Shown here one piece after another: positions 24,191 to 31,498 of a DNA stretch of 34,935 nucleotides. Source of the stretch: Actinomycetes bacterium (GTDB lineage: Bacteria > Actinomycetota > Actinomycetes > Actinomycetales > Microbacteriaceae). The DNA is taken from positions 1 through 34,935 of the forward strand of contig JAEXHA010000122.1 in assembly GCA_023450335.1 (NCBI GenBank). The letters run 5' to 3'. The position numbers were made by a program, and so were the translations under genes. The notes below the pieces were generated by a model. The model did not search any database and was not told the DNA's origin. It worked only from the letters and a program-made list of their open reading frames with translations. Within the stretch, counting starts at the first letter, position 1. Each line of letters starts with the position of its first letter.

Positions 24191-24203
24191 TACCGTTGAG
24201 AGG
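24191..24203 (+). promoter_or_regulatory. Leaderless-type promoter of the MFS gene
   Basis: TACCGT at 24191-24196 fits TANNNT and lies exactly at -12 to -7 if transcription begins at the GTG start codon (24203). This is the known arrangement of leaderless mRNAs in actinobacteria. Confidence 0.5.
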
Positions 24204-25408
24204 TGGCGGGCTACCGTGATCTTCTTCGCACTCCGGGCGTTGCCCGCATCATCGTCGCTCAGCTGACCGCGCGCTTCCCCAACGGCATGACGAGCCTGGC
24301 GATCCTGCTGCACATCGAGCAGATGACCGGCTCGTACGGCGCCGCCGGCCTCGTGCTGGCCGCGACCTCGGTCGGCCAAGCCGTGTCGGGTCCGGTCACC
24401 AGCCGCTGGATGGGCATCTGGGGCATCCGCCGCGTGCTCATCCTGACCACGGCGGTGTGCGCGGCTGCCATCCTCGTGCTCGCCCTCGTGCCGATGGCGC
24501 TGCCGGGCTCCATCGTGTGCGGCCTGCTCGCGGGTCTGTCGACCCCTCCGGTGCAGTCGGCGGTGCGCACGATCTATCCGAAGCTGGTCACGTCGCGTCA
24601 GCTCACGCCGCTGTTCTCGCTGGATGCCAGTCTGCAGGAGATCATCTGGGTGCTCGCCCCCGTGGTCATCACCCTCGTGGCCACCCAGGTCGGCACGGTG
24701 CCAGCACTGCTGCTGATCGTGGTCTTCCTCATCGGCGGCGGCGCGTGGTTCATCTCCTCCCCCGAGGTGGGCCGGGTGCGCATCCCTCGCGCACGTCGTG
24801 GGTTCGGCCGCGTGCTGGGCCGGCCGGTCGTGCTGCTGGCCACCGTGACCGGGTTCCTGCTCATCGGCGCCACGGCGGCCGTCGAGGCCGGAGTCGTCGC
24901 CACCTTCGGCCACGGCGGACTCGAAGCCGGGCTCGTCCTGGCCATCTTCTCCCTCGGCAGCCTCACCGGCGGCCTGGCGTTCGGTCAGATCCCCATCGAC
25001 CGGTGGGCGATGGCGCGCCGCCTCACGATCTTCACCATCGGTGTGACCGCGACCGTCCTCGCCCTGACGTTCTGGTGGCTGGGCGCGTCCCTGTTCGTGG
25101 CGGGTCTGGGCATCGCACCGGCGCTGGCGGTCATGTTCGCGATGACGTCGGCCAGCGTGAAGTTCAGTGAGACCGCCGAGGCGTACGGGTGGATCAACAC
25201 CGGCCAGCTCATCGGCGCCGCCGCCGGCTCCGCGGTCGCGGGCTTCCTCATCGACGGTGCCGGCCCGGCCGGAGCGTTCTGGGCGGGTGCCCTGTTCGCC
25301 GTCGCCGGCGTGCTCGTCGCCACCGTGTTCGTGCGCGGCTTCCCCGACCTGCGCGGCCGCGACGTGAGCCCCATCCCCGACACCGAACCGGTGACGACGA
25401 TCACGTAG
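24203..25408 (+). CDS. Major facilitator superfamily transporter
   Basis: A 401-residue membrane protein with about twelve helices split by a charged central loop (RVRIPRARRGFGRVLGRP, about 193-210). Loop 2-3 reads GPVTSRWMGIWGIRRVL, a variant of the MFS motif G-x-x-x-D-R-x-G-R-R in which several charged residues are missing. No binding site identifies a substrate; efflux of small molecules is the family default. It starts with GTG at 24203 and probably has no leader. It is divergent from nrdHIEF. Confidence 0.9.
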   Translation: MAGYRDLLRTPGVARIIVAQLTARFPNGMTSLAILLHIEQMTGSYGAAGLVLAATSVGQAVSGPVTSRWMGIWGIRRVLILTTAVCAAAILVLALVPMALPGSIVCGLLAGLSTPPVQSAVRTIYPKLVTSRQLTPLFSLDASLQEIIWVLAPVVITLVATQVGTVPALLLIVVFLIGGGAWFISSPEVGRVRIPRARRGFGRVLGRPVVLLATVTGFLLIGATAAVEAGVVATFGHGGLEAGLVLAIFSLGSLTGGLAFGQIPIDRWAMARRLTIFTIGVTATVLALTFWWLGASLFVAGLGIAPALAVMFAMTSASVKFSETAEAYGWINTGQLIGAAAGSAVAGFLIDGAGPAGAFWAGALFAVAGVLVATVFVRGFPDLRGRDVSPIPDTEPVTTIT

Positions 25409-25415
25409 CCGGTCG

Positions 25416-25429
25416 TACTGTGGAAACCA
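25416..25429 (+). promoter_or_regulatory. Leaderless-type promoter of the alpha/beta hydrolase gene
   Basis: TACTGT (25416-25421) fits TANNNT and ends 7 nt before the ATG at 25429, with no ribosome binding site between them. It lies in the 20-nt gap after the MFS gene. Confidence 0.5.
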
Positions 25430-26184
25430 TGCCGACACCGGTCATCCTGCCCCGCCTGTCCTGGGGGTCGCCCCTCGCGCCCCGCCGCGCCCTGCTGGTG
25501 CACGGCCTGGGTTCGAACGCGGCACTGATGTGGCGCTACGGCGTCTCGCTGGGCGAGGCCGGCTGGCGTGCCGACGCGCCCGATCTGCGCGGCCACGGCG
25601 CCGCCCCGCGCGCCCTCGACTATTCGATCGCCGCCTATGCGAGCGATCTGCGCCACACCGCCACCGCCGACGACGCCCCGTGGGACCTCGTGGTGGCGCA
25701 CTCCCTGGGTGGCGCCGCGGCGGTCGTCGCCAGCGCCGACTCCCCCGCCTGGACGCGACGACTCATCCTCATAGACCCCGCCATCGCGCTGAACGAGCGC
25801 GACCGTACCGTCGTCCGCAACAGTCAGGAGCGTTCGTTCGCCGACCCGAGCGTCGCCGCCGTCCGCGCCGAGCACCCCGACTGGCACGAGCACGACATCG
25901 AGTTGAAGGCGCTGTCCGCGCAGCAGGCGAGCCTGTGGGCGGTCGAGCAGACCAGCCGCCAGAACACGCCGTGGGACGTCCGTGCCGCCGCCGCACGGCT
26001 GACCGTCCCGACCCACATCATCGCCAGCGACCCGAAGGTGTACTCGATCTTCACAGGGGCTCTGGCCGAAGAGGTGCTCGGCAACCCGGTCGTCACGATG
26101 TCGGTGGTCACCGGCGCCGGCCACTCGCCGCACCGCGACCGTCCCGACGACACGATGCGCCACCTGCACGACGCACTGGCATAG
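25429..26184 (+). CDS. Alpha/beta-fold hydrolase
   Basis: A 251-residue hydrolase. The oxyanion region is LLVHGLGSNAALMWR, the nucleophile elbow AHSLGG (Ser, with Ala in place of the first Gly), and the C-terminal His is in VTGAGHSPHRDRP. The DLRGHGAAPRA stretch is the typical loop of the MhpC/lipase-like group. The catalytic acid is probably in IIASDPKVYSIF. Substrate is unknown. It has its own promoter-like element and is followed at 34 nt by the flavoprotein gene. Confidence 0.88.
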   Translation: MPTPVILPRLSWGSPLAPRRALLVHGLGSNAALMWRYGVSLGEAGWRADAPDLRGHGAAPRALDYSIAAYASDLRHTATADDAPWDLVVAHSLGGAAAVVASADSPAWTRRLILIDPAIALNERDRTVVRNSQERSFADPSVAAVRAEHPDWHEHDIELKALSAQQASLWAVEQTSRQNTPWDVRAAAARLTVPTHIIASDPKVYSIFTGALAEEVLGNPVVTMSVVTGAGHSPHRDRPDDTMRHLHDALA

Positions 26185-26206
26185 CCCCCGTCGGCGTCCG
26201 CAGGGC

Positions 26207-26219
26207 CACAATGGTCGGG
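26207..26219 (+). promoter_or_regulatory. Leaderless-type promoter of the acyl-CoA dehydrogenase-like gene
   Basis: CACAAT (26207-26212) stands at -12 to -7 of the GTG start (26219), with only GGTCGG between. The first base departs from TANNNT. Confidence 0.4.
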
Positions 26220-27379
26220 TGACCACCTTCGACCCCGCCGCCTTCCTGCCCGACGACCTGCTCGCGCGCATCCGTGACCGCGCCGCGCCGGTCGACCGCG
26301 ACAACGTCTTCCCGTTCGACGACCTCGCCGACCTGGTGGATGCCGGATACCTGAAGATCCTGGTCCCCGAAAGCCTCGGCGGCGGCGGCCTGTCGCTGGC
26401 TCAGGCCTCGGTGCTGCAGCAGCGGCTCGCCACCGCATCGCCTGCCACCGCCCTGGCCGTCAACATGCATCTGGTGTGGACCGGGGTCGCGAAGGTCGCC
26501 GGCGACCGCGGCGTCGACACGCTGCGGTTCGTGCACGAGGGAGCGGCGGCGGACGAGATCTTCGCGTTCGGCGTCAGTGAGGCTGGCAACGATCTCGTGC
26601 TGTTCGGCAGCGACACCGAAGCGGCGCCCCAGCCCGACGGGTCGTACACCTTCACCGGCACCAAGATCTTCACCTCGCTCGCCCCGGTGTGGACCCAGCT
26701 GGGCCTGCACGGGCTCGACACCACCAGCGCCGACGGCCCCAAGCTCGTGTACGGATTCGTGCCCCGCACCGACGCGATCGTCACCCGCGACGACTGGGAC
26801 ACCCTCGGCATGCGCGGCACCCAGTCGCGCACGACCGAGCTGCACGGCGCGATCGCGCCCGCAGACCGCATCGCGCGACGCATCGACCCGGGCCCGAACC
26901 CCGACCCGTTCGTGTTCGGCATCTTCAGCGTCTTCGAACTGCTGCTGGCCTCGGTGTACACCGGTGTGGCCCGCCGCGCCCTCGATGTCGCCGTCGAGGT
27001 CGCCCAGAGCCGCCGTTCGAAGAAGACGGGCAAGACCTACGCGCAGGATCCCGACATCCGCTGGCGGGTGGCCGAGATGGCCCTCGCCTACGACGCGCTG
27101 CTGCCGCAGCTGGCCGCCCTCACGCGTGACGTCGACGAGCTCGCCGACCACGGCGCGCTCTGGTTCGCCAAGCTCAGCGGCGTCAAGCACCGCGCGGCGA
27201 TGACGGCCAAGCAGGTCGTCGACGACGCCATGCTCGTGGCGGGTGGCTCGTCCTACTTCACCCGCAGTGAGCTCAGCCGGCTGTATCGCGACGTGCTGGC
27301 GGGGCTGTTCCACCCCTCCGATCCCGAGTCGGCGCACAGCACCGTCGCCGCCGCATGGCTCGGACCCATGGAGGCGTGA
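26219..27379 (+). CDS. Acyl-CoA dehydrogenase-like flavoprotein
   Basis: A 386-residue protein with the three-part acyl-CoA dehydrogenase layout: N-terminal helices (about 1-110, LVPESLGGGGLSLAQASVLQQRLA), a middle beta domain (about 115-215, FGVSEAGNDLVLFG, TGTKIFTSLAP) and a C-terminal four-helix domain. The segment where most dehydrogenases carry the catalytic Glu (YEGT-like) reads LYRDVLAGLFHPSDPESAH and lacks it. This resembles the RDV-x-x-G-x-x-HP ending of flavin monooxygenase-type members, so oxidation or hydroxylation of a non-CoA substrate is an alternative. A GTG start at 26219 is leaderless. Confidence 0.85.
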   Translation: MTTFDPAAFLPDDLLARIRDRAAPVDRDNVFPFDDLADLVDAGYLKILVPESLGGGGLSLAQASVLQQRLATASPATALAVNMHLVWTGVAKVAGDRGVDTLRFVHEGAAADEIFAFGVSEAGNDLVLFGSDTEAAPQPDGSYTFTGTKIFTSLAPVWTQLGLHGLDTTSADGPKLVYGFVPRTDAIVTRDDWDTLGMRGTQSRTTELHGAIAPADRIARRIDPGPNPDPFVFGIFSVFELLLASVYTGVARRALDVAVEVAQSRRSKKTGKTYAQDPDIRWRVAEMALAYDALLPQLAALTRDVDELADHGALWFAKLSGVKHRAAMTAKQVVDDAMLVAGGSSYFTRSELSRLYRDVLAGLFHPSDPESAHSTVAAAWLGPMEA

Positions 27380-27391
27380 GCGGTCACCTGG

Positions 27392-27404
27392 CAGGATGAC
27401 CACA
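27392..27404 (+). promoter_or_regulatory. Leaderless-type promoter of the DUF445 gene
   Basis: CAGGAT (27392-27397) lies at -12 to -7 of the ATG at 27404 in the 24-nt gap; match to TANNNT is weak at the first base. Confidence 0.35.
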
Positions 27405-28675
27405 TGGCGCGCACTCCCACCGACCTGCTGAGTCCGGCCGACCAGGAGCGTCGGCACGGCCTGCGAGTCATGAAGGGGGTGGCACTGGGCGCCCTGGTGG
27501 TGATGGCGATCGTGTTCGTCGTCGCTTTCGTGCTGCAGGACCAGTACCCGTGGCTCGGCTACGTGCGCGCCGCGGCCGAGGGCGGCATGGTCGGCGCCCT
27601 GGCCGACTGGTTCGCCGTCACCGCGCTGTTCCGCCATCCCCTGGGCATCCCCATCCCCCACACCGCGATCATCCCGAGGCGCAAGGACGAGATCGGCCGC
27701 AGCCTGGGCGACTTCGTCGAGACGAACTTCCTCGAAGGCGCGGTGGTGCGCGGCAAGCTCGAGCAGACCGCCATCGCCCGCCGCGCCGGCGAGTGGCTGC
27801 GCGAGAGTGAGCACGCCGACATCGTGGCCGCCGAGGCCGCGACGATGGCCGCCGGCATCCTGCACGCCCTCAGCGACGACGAGGTGCAGGATCTCATCAG
27901 CGACCTGGCACGAGAGCACCTCATCGACCCGCAATGGGCGCCGACGCTGGGCGGGTGGCTGGGCCGGGTCGTGGATGCCGGTGCGCACCATGGCGCGGTG
28001 GACCTCGCCGTCGACAGCATCGCGACGTGGCTGCACGCCAACCAGCAGGCCTTCAGCGGGCTCGTGTCGCGCCGGCTGCCCTCGTGGGTCCCCTCGATCG
28101 CGATGCGTCTGGTGGATGACACGGTCTATCACGAAGCGGTGAAATTCGCCGAGGCCGTGCAGCGCGACGACGAGCACCCCGCGCGCGCCGCCGTCGACGG
28201 ATATCTGGCGCGGCTTGCCGACAGCCTGCAGCACGATGCGGCCATGATCGCCCGCCTCGAAGACGCCAAGGGCGCCGTGTTCGACAGCCCGCGGGTGCGG
28301 GAGCTCGCCGCCGAGGCGTGGCACACCGCCAAGACCGGCCTGCTGCGCGCGCTCGAGAATCCCGACAGCCCCCTGCGCCGCCGGGTGACCGCGGCCCTCG
28401 CCGAGATCGGCGGGCGCCTGGCGACCGACGCCGCCCTGCAGCAGCGGGTCGATGCGCGCATCACCGATGCCGCGGTGTTCCTCGTCGACCGGTATCGGCA
28501 CGACATCGCCTCGATCATCACCGACACGGTCGAGAAGTGGGACCCGGCCGAGACCACCGAGAAGATCGAGCTCATGGTCGGACGCGACCTGCAGTACATC
28601 CGCCTCAACGGCACGATCGTCGGCGCCCTGGCGGGCGTGGCGATCTTCACGATCGCGCACCTGGTGCTGGGGTGA
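27404..28675 (+). CDS. DUF445 (YheB/YjiN-like) membrane protein
   Basis: A 423-residue protein with an N-terminal membrane helix (about 24-46, GVALGALVVMAIVFVVAFVL), the DUF445 signature EGGMVGALADWFAVTALFRHPLGIPIPHTAIIPRRKDEIGRSLGDFVETNFL (in part), a long helical middle rich in Ala and charged residues, and a closing segment QYIRLNGTIVGALAGVAIFTIAHLVLG that re-enters the membrane. The molecular function of the family is not established. It ends 7 nt before hutG. Confidence 0.9.
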   Translation: MARTPTDLLSPADQERRHGLRVMKGVALGALVVMAIVFVVAFVLQDQYPWLGYVRAAAEGGMVGALADWFAVTALFRHPLGIPIPHTAIIPRRKDEIGRSLGDFVETNFLEGAVVRGKLEQTAIARRAGEWLRESEHADIVAAEAATMAAGILHALSDDEVQDLISDLAREHLIDPQWAPTLGGWLGRVVDAGAHHGAVDLAVDSIATWLHANQQAFSGLVSRRLPSWVPSIAMRLVDDTVYHEAVKFAEAVQRDDEHPARAAVDGYLARLADSLQHDAAMIARLEDAKGAVFDSPRVRELAAEAWHTAKTGLLRALENPDSPLRRRVTAALAEIGGRLATDAALQQRVDARITDAAVFLVDRYRHDIASIITDTVEKWDPAETTEKIELMVGRDLQYIRLNGTIVGALAGVAIFTIAHLVLG

Positions 28676-28682
28676 GGGACCG

Positions 28683-29579
28683 ATGAGCGAATCCGCGTTG
28701 AGCGCCGACCCGCTGTGGCCCCGCGCGGGCCGCTGGCCGGCGCCGCCGGACGCCGAGTGGATCGACGCCGTGCTGCTGGGGGTGCCGGCCTTCCGCACGT
28801 CGCTGTCGCCCACCGGAGCCAACGCCACCCCGCCGGCCGTGCGCGACGCGCTGCGCCGTTTCAGCCCCACCCTGGTGGGCCCGCCGCCGATCAACCTCGA
28901 GGAGGCCCTGCGCATCGCCGATGCCGGTGACGTCGTCGAGCCCGACGGCCCCGCCGGTGAAGCCCGCACCCGCGAGCGGGTACGTGAGCTGAGCGAGCGC
29001 GCGGGGCTGGTCATCGCCCTCGGCGGCGACAACTCGGCCACCTATGCGGTCGCGCAGGGCGCCGGGGCCACGGGACTGGTCACGCTCGACGCGCACTTCG
29101 ATCTACGCGACGGGGTCTCGAACGGATCGCCCGTGCGACGCCTGGTCGAAGACGGTCTCGATCCGCAGCGCATCGTGCAGATCGGCATCGCCGACTTCGC
29201 GAACTCGGCGGCGTATGCGCACCGCGCGGCGCATCTGGGCATCACGGTCATCACGCTCGACGCGGTGCGGCGCCGCGGTCTGGCCGACGTCACGGCCGAA
29301 GCGCTCGAGGTCGCCGGGGCCGACGGCGGTGAGGTGCATCTCGACATCGACGTGGACGTGTGCGACCGCGCCGTCGCGCCGGCGTGCCCGGCCTCGGTTC
29401 CCGGCGGACTGCAAGCGTGGGAATTGCGGGCCCTCGTACGAGGCCTGGCATCCGACCCCCGCGTGCGCAGCGCAGACATCGTCGAAGTGGATGCCACCGC
29501 CGACACCCCCGATGAGCGCACGGTTCGGCTCGCGGCGTTGTGCGTGCTCGAGCTGCTGGCAGGAAGGGCAGGGACATGA
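28683..29579 (+). CDS. hutG: Ureohydrolase (arginase/agmatinase fold), probable formimidoylglutamase HutG
   Basis: A 298-residue binuclear-manganese hydrolase. Motifs are ALGGDNS (113-118), TLDAHFDLRD with Asp136, His138 and Asp140, and DVDVCD with Asp223, Asp225 and Asp228. The first motif is usually GGDHS; here Asn117 replaces the His ligand of one manganese. The gene faces the hutHUI operon, so hydrolysis of N-formimino-glutamate to glutamate and formamide is the likely role and would finish the pathway. Start ATG 28683 has GAGGGA 4 nt upstream. Another ureohydrolase activity is possible. Confidence 0.8.
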   Translation: MSESALSADPLWPRAGRWPAPPDAEWIDAVLLGVPAFRTSLSPTGANATPPAVRDALRRFSPTLVGPPPINLEEALRIADAGDVVEPDGPAGEARTRERVRELSERAGLVIALGGDNSATYAVAQGAGATGLVTLDAHFDLRDGVSNGSPVRRLVEDGLDPQRIVQIGIADFANSAAYAHRAAHLGITVITLDAVRRRGLADVTAEALEVAGADGGEVHLDIDVDVCDRAVAPACPASVPGGLQAWELRALVRGLASDPRVRSADIVEVDATADTPDERTVRLAALCVLELLAGRAGT

Positions 29580-30046
29580 CGACACTCGTGCTGGTGCGAC
29601 ACGCCAAGAGCGACTGGGGCGACCCGGGCGTGGACGACCACGATCGGCCGCTGAACGCGCGCGGTGAGCGCGACGCGCCGGTGATGGCGGCGCGGCTGGT
29701 GGCGACGGGGCTGCGGCCGGAGCTGGTGCTGTCGTCGACGGCGCTGCGCGCACGGTCCACGGCGGTCGCGTTCGCCGACGCGCTCGGCGCCGAGCTGCGG
29801 CTCGATGAGGAACTCTACGGAGCGCCCGGATCGCGGCTGCTCGGGGCCGCCGCGGCCACGGGCCTGAATCGCGTCGTGGTCGTGGCCCACGATCCCGGGA
29901 TGACGGTGCTCGCCGAGCGCCTCTCGGGCGGCGGCATCGGTCACATGCCCACGTGCGCGGTCGCCACCTTCACGTGGGACACCGACGACTGGGACGTGGC
30001 CACCGCCGTCGACCCCGACGACTGGACCGTCGACACCCCGCGCTGA
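29576..30046 (+). CDS. SixA-like histidine phosphatase (phosphoglycerate mutase-like)
   Basis: A 156-residue phosphatase. The phosphohistidine motif is VLVRHAKSDW (RHAKS), with SSTALRARSTA supplying the second Arg, and VVVVAHDPGM giving the second active-site His. The short length fits SixA, which removes phosphate from protein histidines, but small-molecule substrates are possible. It overlaps hutG by ATGA, so it is co-translated, though no role in histidine breakdown is known. The ribosome binding site is AGGAAGG. Confidence 0.9.
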   Translation: MTTLVLVRHAKSDWGDPGVDDHDRPLNARGERDAPVMAARLVATGLRPELVLSSTALRARSTAVAFADALGAELRLDEELYGAPGSRLLGAAAATGLNRVVVVAHDPGMTVLAERLSGGGIGHMPTCAVATFTWDTDDWDVATAVDPDDWTVDTPR

Positions 30047-30087
30047 GCGACCGCCTGTCGCCACCCCCCGTCTCCCTTATAGCTTTA

Positions 30088-30160
30088 CCGCGAAAGAACA
30101 ACTGCACGCCGAGAGAACGGGTAAACCCCGCTCTCTCGTCCGCCCGTTGTTCTTTCGCGG
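30088..30160. repeat. Palindromic repeat element, intergenic copy
   Basis: The outer stem CCGCGAAAGAACAAC (30088-30102) pairs perfectly over 15 bp with 30146-30160. An inner stem GAGAGA/TCTCTC (30111-30116 and 30132-30137) encloses CGGG-TAAAC-CCCG. The core 67 nt (30091-30157) align without gaps to 31259-31325 inside hutI with 14 visible mismatches. It lies between the convergent sixA and hutI genes, so it may also act as a terminator. Minus-strand translation gives ERTTG, GVYP and VVLS blocks, as in the hutI copy. Confidence 0.9.
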
Positions 30161-30207
30161 GCTGGCGGCGGGTCGGCGTCTTCGCGGGCTGGCGGCGCGT
30201 CGGCGTC
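30154..30207. repeat. Two-copy 27-bp tandem repeat at the hutI 3' end
   Basis: Positions 30154-30180 and 30181-30207 are adjacent direct copies that differ at a single base (GGGTC versus CGTC context). The first overlaps the right arm of the palindromic element; the second reaches the hutI stop codon. The period is a whole number of codons. Confidence 0.85.
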
Positions 30208-31498
30208 ACGGCGTCGGCACGCCGCCGCGGTACACCGCGTGCACGAGCGGCACGCCGGGGCGGTAGGCCAGGTGCACCCGGGTAGGCGCGTCGAGCACCA
30301 CGAGGTCCGCGCGCGCGCCCACTGCCAGGTGGCCGACGTCGTCGCGGCGCAGCGCGCGCGCACCGCCTGCCGTGGCGGCCCACACGGCTTCGGCGGGCGT
30401 CATGCCCATCTCGCGCACTGCGAGGGCGATCATGAGGGGCATCGAGCTCGTGAAGCTCGACCCCGGATTGCAATCGCTCGCGATCGCGACGGTCACCCCG
30501 GCGTCGATGAGCCGACGGGCGTCCGGGTACGGCTGCCGGGTGGAGAACTCGACGCCCGGCAGCAGCGTCGCCACCGTGTCCGATCCAGCGAGGGCGGCGA
30601 TGTCGGCATCGTCGAGGTAGGTGCAGTGGTCGACGGACGCCGCGCCGAACTCGACCGCGAGCCGCACCCCGGCGCCGAGGCCGAGCTGATTGCCGTGCAC
30701 GCGCGGCTGGAGCCCCGCGGCGATGCCCGCGGTCAGGATGAGTTCGGACTCCTCCGGCGTGAAGGCGCCGCGCTCGCAGAACACGTCGATCCAGCGCGCG
30801 TGCGGCGCGACGGCGTCGAGCATCGGGCCCCGCACGAGGTCGACGTAGCCAGCCCGGTCGTCGGCGTAATCGGCGGGCACGACGTGGGCGCCGAGGAAGG
30901 TCACCTCGTCGGTCACTTCGGCCGCGAGCCGGGCCAGCCGCTCCTCGTCATCGACGGTGAGGCCGTACCCGGTCTTCACCTCGAAGGTGGTGGTGCCCTG
31001 CGCTCGCACCTCGGCGATGAAGCCGGCCAGCCGGGCGCGCAGCTCGTCGTCACTCGCCGCACGCGTCGCCGCCACTGTGCGCCGTATTCCTCCTGCGGCA
31101 TACGGCGTGCCCGCCATGCGCGCTTCGAACTCGTCGGCGCGGTCGCCGCCGAACACGAGGTGGGTGTGGCTGTCGACGAACCCCGGGATGACGGCGCGCC
31201 CACCCACGTCGACGACCTCGATGCCGTCACCACCCGCGGCCCCCACCGGCCCCGTCGGCGAGAGAACAACTGGCGGACGAAGGTGCGGGTAAACCCCGTT
31301 CTCTCGGCGCCCCGTTGTTCTCTCGGCGTTTCGGGGGTCGATCCCGGCGGCGCCGGGCGCATCGGACGCGGCGCCGACCCACGCGATGCGACCGTCCTCG
31401 ATCAGCAGCGCGGCGTCGTGCAGCGTGCCGCACGGGTCGCCGGGCGTGGCGACGTTGGTCGTCAGCTCGCGGATGCCGATCAGCAGCGTCGCGCTCAT
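30206..31498 (-). CDS. hutI: Imidazolonepropionase with an in-frame palindromic-element insertion
   Basis: A 430-residue amidohydrolase-fold enzyme that hydrolyses 4-imidazolone-5-propionate to N-formimino-glutamate. Landmarks are the metal motif SHTHLVFGGDR (His111, His113), ARMAGTPYAAGGIRRTVAATR, EVKTGYGL, the later ligand regions VHGNQLG and ASVDHCTYLDD, and ASDCNPGSS. Between the first strands (WVGAASDAPGAAGID) and DVGGRAVIPGF lie about 35 residues not expected in this family; residues 59-80 are encoded by the palindromic repeat at 31259-31325. Length is correspondingly greater than the roughly 390-410 residues usual for HutI. The insertion is in the N-terminal composite beta domain, away from the active site. 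It overlaps hutU by ATGA. Confidence 0.94.
   Translation of the reverse strand: MSATLLIGIRELTTNVATPGDPCGTLHDAALLIEDGRIAWVGAASDAPGAAGIDPRNAERTTGRRENGVYPHLRPPVVLSPTGPVGAAGGDGIEVVDVGGRAVIPGFVDSHTHLVFGGDRADEFEARMAGTPYAAGGIRRTVAATRAASDDELRARLAGFIAEVRAQGTTTFEVKTGYGLTVDDEERLARLAAEVTDEVTFLGAHVVPADYADDRAGYVDLVRGPMLDAVAPHARWIDVFCERGAFTPEESELILTAGIAAGLQPRVHGNQLGLGAGVRLAVEFGAASVDHCTYLDDADIAALAGSDTVATLLPGVEFSTRQPYPDARRLIDAGVTVAIASDCNPGSSFTSSMPLMIALAVREMGMTPAEAVWAATAGGARALRRDDVGHLAVGARADLVVLDAPTRVHLAYRPGVPLVHAVYRGGVPTP
31259..31325. repeat. Palindromic repeat element, copy within hutI coding sequence
   Basis: CGAGAGAACAAC (31259-31270) and GTTGTTCTCTCG (31314-31325) form a perfect 12-bp outer stem. The inner CGGG-TAAAC-CCCG (31286-31298) matches the intergenic copy exactly, while the inner GAGAGA arm is degraded. 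The element is read through in-frame as HutI residues 59-80. Confidence 0.9.

Larger units (their letters stand above)
23852..24202. other. 351-nt regulatory region between nrdH and the MFS gene, no gene seen
   Basis: The gap is less GC-rich than its surroundings and serves the divergent nrdH operon and the MFS gene. It holds possible NrdR boxes nearer nrdH, an ACAAC-ACAA-GTTGT inverted repeat (23999-24012) and several DnaA-box-like words (24009-24153), described separately. No open reading frame of credible coding character is seen. Confidence 0.7.

Noticed and set aside
26108..29041. 977-codon minus-strand open frame opposite the hydrolase-to-hutG genes
   Set aside because: It spans several unrelated, well-supported plus-strand genes and has low-complexity composition.
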